Shown: in pieces, positions 1-5,919 of the stretch | How the letters are laid out: every line of letters starts with the position of its first letter | Position numbering within the stretch: position 1 is the stretch's first letter | Assembly (NCBI GenBank): GCA_946480555.1 | Contig: CAMLLE010000219.1 | Span: forward strand, 1 to 5,919 | Direction of reading: 5' to 3' | Length of the DNA stretch: 5,919 nucleotides | From: an uncultured Verrucomicrobia subdivision 3 bacterium | GTDB taxonomy: Bacteria > Verrucomicrobiota > Verrucomicrobiae > Limisphaerales > CAMLLE01 | Translations under genes and position numbers: made by a program | Notes under the pieces: model-generated | Databases searched by the model: none | What the model saw: only the letters and a program-made list of their open reading frames with translations | Told to the model about the DNA's origin: nothing

Positions 1-88
1 CGCGGAGGCGCAGAGGCGCGGAGGAGCCCTATTTTGATTGCTCCGCGTCTCCGCGGTTGTCGGAAATTTCTTCTGCTAACCGCTCTAG
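1..88. repeat. Palindromic dispersed repeat, left copy, with octamer-repeat arms
   Basis: Three tandem octamers of the form CGCGGAGG/CGCAGAGG fill positions 1-24. An AT-rich loop around TATTTTGATT follows, then the opposite arm GCTCCGCGTCTCCGCG at 40-55, and then a non-palindromic tail ending in TAACCGCTCTAG at 77-88. CGCGGAG (17-23) can pair with CTCCGCG (41-47), and GGAGC (23-27) can alternatively pair with GCTCC (40-44), so the element should form a hairpin. Positions 16-88 reappear as the reverse complement at 5838-5919 with 3 substitutions, a 1-base gap and an 8-base gap. The element may start before the window. It contains no transposase and is too short to be an autonomous element. It is best called a REP- or MITE-like dispersed repeat of unknown origin. 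Confidence 0.85.
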
Positions 89-525
89 AATAGCAACACC
101 ACTGATGTCGCGCTTCGATTCACTGATTGGTGACGGTTTGGCAGTGCTTTGTAATCATCACTTCGCGTCCTTCGCATAAACCATCCCCGCTCTGGAGGAG
201 CGAAAGCGAGTAGCCACGGCCTTCGCCGCGCCGGAGCGGCTTCGTCCACGCAGGCGCGTGAAGCGCAGCGGAAACCGTGGATCTCTGTGAACAATTGTCG
301 AGCCCCAGCGGGACGACAGATGAAGACGTTTTCAGGGCTCGTGAGCAGGCCCGAAGAAACAGAGGGCTTTCCATGAACCCTCGGTTCGCTACGACGCTGC
401 GGTGATTTTCGAGAATGGCGGCGCTCACCAGAGGCGCGGCTACGCTGGTTCACCGGAACTACGCAGGACAGGGTTTCCGAGGAGTCATTCGGATACTTCC
501 GGCGGGACGATTTTGAAGTTTCGGT
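89..525. other. Non-coding intergenic stretch downstream of ribE
   Basis: This 437-base stretch separates the left repeat from the ribE stop codon. Two overlapping minus-strand frames stay open here (85-453 and 120-428). Their translations are rich in Arg, Ser and Cys, show no family motif I recognise, and have no clear ribosome binding site, so I do not call a gene. Small dyads are visible: CGCTC/GAGCG at 188-202, CACGC/GCGTG at 247-260 with a further GCTT/AAGC outside it, and GAACC-CTC-GGTTC at 375-387. The hexamer CTTCGC occurs twice with a 9-base period at 161-175, and GGCGCGGCTACGCT near 433-446 loosely mirrors AGTAGCCACGGCC near 208-220. The look is that of decayed or mosaic intergenic repeats rather than a gene. 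No convincing terminator for ribE was found close to its stop. Confidence 0.6.
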
Positions 526-1140
526 TCACTTCCGCTTCCGTCCTGCCAAGAACCTCTCGACATATTTCCCCAGCAAATCGCCTTCGAGATTGACGCTGTC
601 ACCGACTTTTCGTTCGCGCAGCGCCGTGACTTCGAACGTGTGCGGAATGATCCAAATACGGAAACTTTTCTTCGAAACGTCCGCCACCGTGAGGCTGATG
701 CCGTCCACCGCGATGGAGCCCTTGAATACGACGTAGTGCATGACGTCTGCAGGCGCGGCGATGTCCAGCACGTGATCCTGACCGGCGCGCTCCCAACGAA
801 CGATTTTGCCCATACCATCGATGTGGCCGGTGACAAAATGGCCGCCGAACTCGCCGTTGGCTTGAAGCGGCCGTTCCAGATTCACAAGCGATCCTGTACC
901 GGCAAATTGGAGATTCGTGCGCTTCCAGGTTTCTTGCAGCAGATCGAACTGGACCAATCTGTCTTTCCCGCGCGGGGGAGAGATCTTCACCGCCGTAAGA
1001 CAACAACCGTTCACCGCCAGGCTGTCCCCGAGTTTCAGTCCGCGAGCCGTTACTCCCGCGCGAACGGTCAGTTGAATGGAACGAGCCGCCGGCTGAACCC
1101 GTTCCACGATTCCCGCTTCCGCAACAATGCCTGTGAACAT
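526..1140 (-). CDS. ribE: Riboflavin synthase, alpha chain
   Basis: This cytoplasmic enzyme catalyses the last step of riboflavin synthesis, the dismutation of two 6,7-dimethyl-8-ribityllumazine molecules into riboflavin and the pyrimidinedione precursor. The 204-aa product has the family's normal length and its two similar beta-barrel halves. The N-terminal half opens with MFTGIV and has LGDSLAVNGCCLT at residues 38-49. The C-terminal half has GGHFVTGHIDG (99-109) and KGSIAVDGISLTV (140-152), then the usual ending VNLEGDLLGKYVERFL (183-198) and a basic tail. K140, D146 and S149 match, by my alignment from memory, the E. coli active-site residues K137, D143 and S146. The ATG at 1140 is chosen because MFTGI is the near-invariant family start; an in-frame TTG at 1191 would add 17 unrelated residues. 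No clear Shine-Dalgarno precedes the ATG. No FMN riboswitch was recognised upstream, and no other rib gene is in the window. The gene is called ribC in E. coli. Confidence 0.97.
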   Translation of the reverse strand: MFTGIVAEAGIVERVQPAARSIQLTVRAGVTARGLKLGDSLAVNGCCLTAVKISPPRGKDRLVQFDLLQETWKRTNLQFAGTGSLVNLERPLQANGEFGGHFVTGHIDGMGKIVRWERAGQDHVLDIAAPADVMHYVVFKGSIAVDGISLTVADVSKKSFRIWIIPHTFEVTALRERKVGDSVNLEGDLLGKYVERFLAGRKRK

Positions 1141-1213
1141 GGGCGAAAAGCTAAGTTCCAGTGCGGAAACCGTCGAGCCGTGTTTTGCCAAAGCCTGAAC
1201 ACGATTTTCATTT

Positions 1214-1231
1214 CGCGAAGGCGGCCTCGCG
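1214..1231. promoter_or_regulatory. GC-rich hairpin in the divergent intergenic region
   Basis: CGCGA (1214-1218) and TCGCG (1227-1231) are inverted, and GG (1220-1221) can pair with CC (1225-1226) inside them, leaving one unpaired A and a 3-base loop. The hairpin lies between the divergent ribE and DUF2339 starts, about 75 bases from each. Its neighbour on the left is the perfect palindrome TTCGCGAA (1212-1219), which overlaps it. It could be a protein binding site or a leader hairpin. No matching promoter boxes were recognised, so the function is open. Confidence 0.3.
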
Positions 1232-1260
1232 TCCGCGTTTATGCTGGCGAGTGCTCCAAC

Positions 1261-1275
1261 CGAGACCTAGTCTCG
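1261..1275. promoter_or_regulatory. Perfect 6-bp inverted repeat upstream of the DUF2339 gene
   Basis: CGAGAC (1261-1266) and GTCTCG (1270-1275) form an exact dyad around CTA, ending 29 bases before the ATG at 1305. This is a plausible operator or 5' leader hairpin for the DUF2339 gene. It would also lie in the far upstream region of ribE. It matches no operator that I can name, and a 6-bp dyad can arise by chance. Confidence 0.3.
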
Positions 1276-1293
1276 ATCTGCCGCGAAGGAAAC

Positions 1294-1297
1294 AGGA
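1294..1297 (+). promoter_or_regulatory. Shine-Dalgarno site that fixes the DUF2339 start
   Basis: AGGA lies 7 bases before the ATG at 1305, with a second AGGA at 1287-1290. This favours 1305 as the start over the upstream in-frame codon at 1161. The earlier codon lies close to the ribE start and would add 48 Arg-rich residues with no family resemblance. Confidence 0.6.
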
Positions 1298-1304
1298 CGA
1301 AGCC

Positions 1305-4142
1305 ATGAACGAGCAGACGCGGTCCGAATTGGAGCAACTTAAGCAGCATCAGGCGAAACTTACGCTTGAGCTCGCCACGCTCTCCGCGCGCTTGCGGCAA
1401 CTGGAGAACCGGCTCGAACACTCCGAAATCGCCACCCAATCTTCGCGCGAAATTCCCAAAACGGCACCAACCGCCGCTCCAATCCTTCCGCAGCCCGCCG
1501 GGCCGAAACCTTCCGCCGTTCCGCCGATCATTACCACACCGGCGCCGAGCGTTTCAGCGGAATCCCGCCCCTTGGCAGCCGGGTCTCCCCCAGCTTCGAT
1601 TCCACTGAAGTCTGAGCCGCCGCGACCAGCTCCACCTCCGGTTTCAGCAATCGCACCCGTTCCCGAAAAGCGCTCGTTCGAAATGCGGCTGGGCACGTAC
1701 TGGCTGGTGCGCATCGGAATCGTGATGCTGCTTACCGGCCTCGTGTTTTTCGAGAATTTCATTGGACGGCTCGGTCCGGCTGGCAAAGTTTCGCTGCTTT
1801 ATTTGGCCAGCGCACCATTGCTTGGATTCGGCGCCTGGTGGCAGCGGAAGGCGGCGCGCGATGCGCTCAGGAATTACGGGCAGGTGCTGTTTGCCGGTGG
1901 TTTGGCCGCGGTCTATTTCACAACCTACGCTGCGCATCACATTCCCAACCTGCGAATCATCAGCAACCCGCTTGTGGACGGCGCGCTGTTGTTCGCTTGG
2001 GCGGCCTTCATGGTCTGGATCGCTGACCGGCGCCGGTCCGAAGTGCTGGCGCTATTTGCAGTGGGACTTGCTTACTACACATCCGTGATCACGCGTGTCG
2101 GTTCGTTTACGCTTTATTCCAATGTGATTCTGACCGCGGCGGCGGTGTTCTTCCTGGTGCGAAATCGCTGGGCAGTCCTGTCCATTGCGAGCCTGGTTGC
2201 GACCTACGGCAGCTACGCGTTCTGGCGCTTTTACGACGGCTCGGGCTGGCGTTGGGCGTCTCCCGATGAAGGCCTATGGTTCGGCGCGTATTTCCTGATG
2301 AGCTACTGGTGCCTGTTCACCGCGGCGGTTTTCCTTTCGAAAGTGGATTCACTGTCGCGCCACGGGCGTGCCGGTTTTCTCACGTTCAACAACCTGGCGT
2401 TCTTTGCGTTGTTTCTTCTGACGATGTTCCAGGTGCGGCACGGCGGTTTCTGGAAATTTTCGATCATCTATGGCAGCACGCTGACTGGCCTGGCGCTGCT
2501 GGCGCGACGACAGTTCAACGAGGAACCGCTGATCCGGAACAGCTACCTGACGCAAGGTTTGCTGCTCGTAACGGTGGGCATCATCGCGAAGTTCACCGGG
2601 CTGCAACTGGCCCTGCTGCTCGGAGTGGAAAGCGTGATCCTGCTGACGCTCGGCATGGCGCGCAGCAATGCCATCCTGCAAACGGGCTCCTACCTCGCCG
2701 GCGCCATGGCCATCGGCTGGAGCATCGATGGCTTGGAACGCGACAACTGGCGGACGCTACTGCTGGAATCAGCGCTCAGCGCCATGATGATCTTCAATGC
2801 TTTTTGGGCGAGCCGTTATCAGCGCCACAACCACTCCTTGATCCGACCCGTGCCAGCATTCTTCTGCGTGCTGGCGTTGATCGGCGGTTTCGCGGGCATT
2901 GGCTGGAATTGCAGCTTAATTGAAATGCCGGTCGCGTTGGCGCTGACGGGTTTCGTCGTGACCCTGTCGGTTTACCTGCTGCGATTGCGTGAACTCAGCC
3001 TGTTCGCCCAGATATATATTCTCGCCGCACAGCTGCTTTGGCTCATCCGCGCCGTTGAACCGGAACGCACCTGGCCGTGGTGGAATCCACTGACCGTCAT
3101 CGCGGTTTCCGTTTTGCTCAGTCACTGGTGGCAACGCCAGAAGTTGATCGAGCTGGACATCAATTTGAGCCGCGTGACGCAGGCGCTTTATGGGATGGCG
3201 TTCGTGGCCATCGCGGGATTCTGGCTGCAACCGCAACTGGAATCGGCGAACTGGCTGATGCTCTCTGCGGCTCTGGCTATCGCATTCACGGTTTACGCGG
3301 TGCTCACACGCGCATGGATCCTTGGCCTCTGTTCGCAGCTGTTCCTGGTGGTGAGCGTGATTCAATTCGCGCTGCATCAGTCGCCCGGATGGCATCAGCC
3401 GCTCGCGCCGATTCTCGCGCTGACGGTGCTATCAATCGGAACGGTTGTCTGGCTCAAACGTGCGCCGAACGCAACCGGTGCGGGCACGTGGCTGAACCTC
3501 GCGCGGGCGTATCGCTGGATCGCGGTGCTGATGCTGTTGTTCTGGGTGGAACGCCACATTCCGATGCGCGAACGCATGTGGACGTGTGCCCTTCTGGGTC
3601 TGGCCGGATTCCTGATTGGCGGCTGGCAGAAAAACCAGGAACTGCTGTTGATCGGCGCGTTCTTCACCATTGCTGGCCTCGCGTTCTTCTGGTCGCCATT
3701 TCATGAGGGTTCGCGGGTGTATTGGCCAAACCTGATCGCGTTGCTGACGTTGCTCGGCCAGCAGCGCATCGCTCGCCGTTTGCCGCAGCGCTACGAGCTC
3801 GACAATCGCGTGCATGCTACGGGAATTCTTCTCGGCGGGATCAGCCTGTGGTTCCTGCTTTCGCGCTGGGTTTCGCTGCACGCAGGCGGATTCTACCTCA
3901 CCGCGAGCTGGTCCATGTTCGCACTGGCTCTCTTCGTCTTCGGCATGGCTTTTCGCGAACGACAATATCGCTGGTTGGGACTGGGCGTGCTTGCCTGTGC
4001 ATTGGGACGCGTGGTGATCTTCGACGTTTGGAAGCTGGAAACGATTTATCGCATTCTGAGCTTCATGGCGCTGGGAATCGTGCTGCTGGTTCTGGGTTTC
4101 ATCTACAACAAGTATCAGGAAAAAATTCGGGAGTGGCTGTGA
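1305..4142 (+). CDS. DUF2339-family polytopic membrane protein
   Basis: This is a 945-aa inner-membrane protein of unknown function. Residues 1-41 look like a short coiled coil (leucine and charged heptads from SELEQLKQ to RQLENRLEH). Residues about 45-122 are a low-complexity Pro/Ala/Ser linker. From residue 125 onward the protein is almost entirely hydrophobic segments, by eye more than twenty. Family signals are the first membrane block LGTYWLVRIGIVMLLTGLVF (129-148) followed by GRLGPAGKVSLLYLAS (154-169), YGQVLFAGGLAAVYFTTYAA (191-210), and the C-terminal block FDVWKLETIYRILSFMALG (906-924) ending NKYQEKIREWL. This layout and length are typical of DUF2339 proteins. No catalytic motif is visible. 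The ATG at 1305 is supported by AGGA seven bases upstream. murJ follows on the same strand after 115 bp, which hints at an envelope role but does not show one. The reading frame is intact throughout. Confidence 0.88.
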   Translation: MNEQTRSELEQLKQHQAKLTLELATLSARLRQLENRLEHSEIATQSSREIPKTAPTAAPILPQPAGPKPSAVPPIITTPAPSVSAESRPLAAGSPPASIPLKSEPPRPAPPPVSAIAPVPEKRSFEMRLGTYWLVRIGIVMLLTGLVFFENFIGRLGPAGKVSLLYLASAPLLGFGAWWQRKAARDALRNYGQVLFAGGLAAVYFTTYAAHHIPNLRIISNPLVDGALLFAWAAFMVWIADRRRSEVLALFAVGLAYYTSVITRVGSFTLYSNVILTAAAVFFLVRNRWAVLSIASLVATYGSYAFWRFYDGSGWRWASPDEGLWFGAYFLMSYWCLFTAAVFLSKVDSLSRHGRAGFLTFNNLAFFALFLLTMFQVRHGGFWKFSIIYGSTLTGLALLARRQFNEEPLIRNSYLTQGLLLVTVGIIAKFTGLQLALLLGVESVILLTLGMARSNAILQTGSYLAGAMAIGWSIDGLERDNWRTLLLESALSAMMIFNAFWASRYQRHNHSLIRPVPAFFCVLALIGGFAGIGWNCSLIEMPVALALTGFVVTLSVYLLRLRELSLFAQIYILAAQLLWLIRAVEPERTWPWWNPLTVIAVSVLLSHWWQRQKLIELDINLSRVTQALYGMAFVAIAGFWLQPQLESANWLMLSAALAIAFTVYAVLTRAWILGLCSQLFLVVSVIQFALHQSPGWHQPLAPILALTVLSIGTVVWLKRAPNATGAGTWLNLARAYRWIAVLMLLFWVERHIPMRERMWTCALLGLAGFLIGGWQKNQELLLIGAFFTIAGLAFFWSPFHEGSRVYWPNLIALLTLLGQQRIARRLPQRYELDNRVHATGILLGGISLWFLLSRWVSLHAGGFYLTASWSMFALALFVFGMAFRERQYRWLGLGVLACALGRVVIFDVWKLETIYRILSFMALGIVLLVLGFIYNKYQEKIREWL

Positions 4143-4198
4143 CGTTGATAACTGTGACGCAAAGCAACGCGCCCCACCAGGAGCAAATCAGGCCTTCC

Positions 4199-4227
4199 GG
4201 AAACGCACCCTTCAGTTTCCCCTTTTT
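4199..4227 (+). terminator. Weak intrinsic-terminator-like hairpin between the DUF2339 gene and murJ
   Basis: GGAAAC (4199-4204) can pair with GTTTCC (4215-4220) across a 10-base loop, followed by CC and five T residues (4223-4227). It lies 57 bases past the DUF2339 stop and 30 bases before the murJ GTG. The stem is only 6 bp with half GC and the T run is short and offset, so termination would be weak at best. If real, it would partly uncouple murJ from the gene upstream or act as an attenuator. Confidence 0.35.
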
Positions 4228-4257
4228 CGAACTGCGCCCGAACTCTAGCCTGCGCGC

Positions 4258-5841
4258 GTGTCCAAGATGTTGAAATCGTCCGGAGCGATGGCGGCGGCCA
4301 CCTTGCTGAGCCGCTTCCTCGGAATGTTCCGGGAAATGGTTTACGCCCGTTTCATGGGCGATGGCTGGGTCGCGGCGGCATTTCAGGTGGCGTTTCTGAT
4401 TCCAAACCTCTTTCGCCGTTTGCTCGGTGAAGGCGCGCTGACGGCGGCGTTTGTTCCGATTTTCAAAGAGAAGGAGAAAGCCGGCGAAAAGGAAATGTGG
4501 CAGGCGGCCAACGCGGTGATCTCCGGACTCGTCATCGCTTCCGCCGTTTTGATCGCGCTGGTGTTGATCGGAGTCTCCGTTGCGCTGGGCGTCCACGAAT
4601 TTTCGGCCAAAACCGATCTCATGCTACGGCTGCTGCGCTGGATGTTTCCCTACATGCTGCTCGTGTGCGTGGCGGCGGTGTTCATGGGCATGCTGAACGC
4701 CCGCGGCTTCTTCTTCATTCCGGCCATGGGCGCCACGATGTTGAACGTGGTGATGATCGCTTCGGTGCTGTGGCTGGCGCCGCAGTGGGGACCGAACCAC
4801 GTTTTGCACGAACAGATTTTTGCGCTGGCGCTCGGCGTTCTGGCGGCTGGGTTTGCGCAAGCCGCATTTCAGGTCCCGACACTGCTGACCGATGGGTTTC
4901 GTTACCGGTGGGTTTCGCCGTGGAAGAACGAAACGGTGAAGCGCGTGGTGCAGCAGATGATTCCCGGCACGCTCGGCGTCGCCGCTTTTCAGATCAACGT
5001 CACGCTCATCCAGGGAATCGGCTTTTGGCTCGACCGTCCGGAAGCGCCATTGATCGCCCCGTTCAACTACGCCGTGCGCCTGTTCGAATTGCCCCAGGGC
5101 GTCTTCGGGATTTCGCTTGCGACATTCCTGCTGCCAACGCTGTCGGGCTTCGCCGCGGACAAGAACTACGGCGAGTTCCGCTCCACGTTGAAGAATGGCA
5201 TGGCGTATTTGATTTTCGTCAATTTGCTGATGTCGATCCTGCTGATCACACTCGCGGAACCCATCATTCGACTCCTGTTCGAACGTGGGAAGTTCGATTA
5301 CGGTGCAACGTTGCGAACGGCGTTTGCGCTGCAATGCCTGGCGGGAAGCCTCGTCGCGTATTCGCTCGTGAACGTTCTGGCGCGAGCCTTCTACGCGCTG
5401 GGCGACACGAAGACGCCGATGAAGATCAGCCTCGTTTGCCTTGGATTGAACCTCATGTTGTCACTGAGCCTCGTGTGGTGGCTGCGGCAGGGCGGTTTGG
5501 GCCTGGCGAACACCATCAGCTCGGCGGTGAACCTTGGATTACTGCTCTTCGCGTTGAAGAAAAAACTTGGAAAGCTGGAAATGGACTCGCTAACGCCGAC
5601 CTTTGTTCCGCTGGCGGTCGCCGGATCAGCGGCACTCGCACTGACTCTGTGGCTGAGTCACATCTGGGAAACGCGGGTGGCGGAATTCGGCCTTGCCTGG
5701 AAGATATGTGCCGTCTTCGTACCGGGTGGAATCGCTTCGGCGGCTTACTGGGCAACGGCGTACGCGTTGAAGGTTCCCGCGGCAAAGGAAGTGTTGGATT
5801 TCATTTCGGAACGGCTGCACCGCAGGAAGACTTCGAACTAG
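4258..5841 (+). CDS. murJ: Lipid II flippase MurJ (MviN family)
   Basis: This inner-membrane protein of the MOP exporter superfamily moves lipid II across the cytoplasmic membrane for peptidoglycan synthesis. The 527-aa length fits the family (E. coli 511), and the many hydrophobic segments fit its 14 helices. Family motifs are SRFLGMFREMVYARFMG (18-34), PNLFRRLLGEGALTAAFVPIF (49-69, key residues R53, R54, G57 and E58), RLFELPQGVFGISLATFLLP (274-293) and FYALGDTKTPMK (378-389). R19, R25, R53 and R274 align with E. coli R18, R24, R52 and R270. The position of E. coli D39 is A40 here, and the residue before R274 is Val where E. coli has Asp. GTG at 4258 is chosen because MSKMLKSSGAM resembles the usual N-terminus; ATG at 4267 is possible and would remove three residues. 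Neither has a clear Shine-Dalgarno. The TAG stop lies inside the right-hand repeat. Confidence 0.95.
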   Translation: MSKMLKSSGAMAAATLLSRFLGMFREMVYARFMGDGWVAAAFQVAFLIPNLFRRLLGEGALTAAFVPIFKEKEKAGEKEMWQAANAVISGLVIASAVLIALVLIGVSVALGVHEFSAKTDLMLRLLRWMFPYMLLVCVAAVFMGMLNARGFFFIPAMGATMLNVVMIASVLWLAPQWGPNHVLHEQIFALALGVLAAGFAQAAFQVPTLLTDGFRYRWVSPWKNETVKRVVQQMIPGTLGVAAFQINVTLIQGIGFWLDRPEAPLIAPFNYAVRLFELPQGVFGISLATFLLPTLSGFAADKNYGEFRSTLKNGMAYLIFVNLLMSILLITLAEPIIRLLFERGKFDYGATLRTAFALQCLAGSLVAYSLVNVLARAFYALGDTKTPMKISLVCLGLNLMLSLSLVWWLRQGGLGLANTISSAVNLGLLLFALKKKLGKLEMDSLTPTFVPLAVAGSAALALTLWLSHIWETRVAEFGLAWKICAVFVPGGIASAAYWATAYALKVPAAKEVLDFISERLHRRKTSN

Positions 5842-5919
5842 AGCGGTTACCAGAAGAAATTTCTGACAACCGCGGAGACGCGGAGACGCGGAGCAATCAA
5901 AATAAGGCTTCCTCCGCGC
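5838..5919. repeat. Palindromic dispersed repeat, right copy, inverted relative to the left
   Basis: The element begins CTAGAGCGGTTACC, continues through AGAAATTTCTGACAAC, and has three octamers CGCGGAGA, CGCGGAGA and CGCGGAGC at 5871-5894. An AT-rich loop and the opposite arm CCTCCGCGC (5911-5919) follow. CGCGGAG (5887-5893) can pair with CTCCGCG (5912-5918) across an 18-base loop. The reverse complement matches positions 16-88 at 70 of 73 aligned bases, plus one extra base and one extra octamer. The window ends inside the second arm, so the element is probably cut. It overlaps the last 4 bases of murJ and could act as an RNA 3'-end hairpin, although no T run is seen after the stem within the window. 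Confidence 0.85.

Noticed and set aside
1..24. CRISPR array suggested by tandem short units at the window ends
   Set aside because: Units are 8 bases, directly adjacent and without spacers. They are arms of a palindrome.
120..428. Small minus-strand genes at 120-428 (102 aa) or 85-453 (122 aa)
   Set aside because: Compositionally odd translations, two overlapping open frames with no reason to prefer either, no ribosome binding site and no recognised motif. They are more likely open by chance in GC-rich DNA.
490..525. Intrinsic terminator directly after ribE
   Set aside because: Only a 5-bp stem (GAAGT/ACTTC on the minus strand) is present and no T run follows it.
1141..1191. Longer riboflavin synthase starting at TTG 1191
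   Set aside because: The family begins at MFTGIV, which is encoded from ATG 1140. The upstream residues have no family match.
1161..1304. Longer N-terminus for the DUF2339 protein (993 aa, starting at 1161)
   Set aside because: The extra 48 residues are Arg-rich and unlike the family, the start lies near the ribE start codon, and ATG 1305 has a good Shine-Dalgarno.
1141..1304. FMN riboswitch upstream of ribE
   Set aside because: None of the conserved RFN-element blocks could be recognised in the 164-base region on either strand.
640..1308. 222-aa plus-strand frame opposite ribE
   Set aside because: It is an antisense shadow of a clear riboflavin synthase gene and its translation shows no family features.
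1..5919. Composite transposon bounded by the inverted repeats
   Set aside because: There is no transposase or integrase, no target-site duplication can be seen because the outer flanks are missing, and the cargo is housekeeping genes.

Overview
The window is a compact bacterial segment (GC in the high 50s by eye). It carries three full-length genes and is closed at both ends by inverted copies of the same palindromic repeat. No gene here fixes the taxonomy. The GC-rich tandem octamer repeats, the MurJ sequence style and the DUF2339 membrane protein are what I would expect from Verrucomicrobiota (Pedosphaera/Limisphaerales-like soil or freshwater lineages). That is an inference from memory, with Planctomycetota-like groups as the alternative.

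Layout from left to right: (1) positions 1-88, a repeat whose arms are CGCGGAGR octamers around an AT-rich loop; (2) 89-525, a non-coding stretch with small hairpins and open but unconvincing frames; (3) 526-1140, minus strand, riboflavin synthase alpha chain (ribE); (4) 1141-1304, a divergent intergenic region with two compact inverted repeats; (5) 1305-4142, plus strand, a 945-aa DUF2339 polytopic membrane protein with an N-terminal coiled coil and Pro/Ala-rich linker; (6) 4143-4257, a gap with a weak terminator-like hairpin; (7) 4258-5841, plus strand, MurJ, the lipid II flippase; (8) 5838-5919, the second repeat copy, inverted relative to the first, whose first bases form the murJ stop codon.

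RibE makes riboflavin in the cytoplasm and is transcribed away from the other two genes. The DUF2339 protein and MurJ are both inner-membrane proteins on the same strand, 115 bp apart, and may share an envelope role, but only MurJ has a known function. I found no phage, transposase, CRISPR, toxin or RNA gene. The most unusual content is the repeat pair. The copies match at 70 of 73 aligned bases, differ by exactly one octamer unit, and are both read in the same direction by transcription leaving the flanking gene. A second point of interest is that MurJ lacks two acidic residues found in the central cavity of the E. coli protein.
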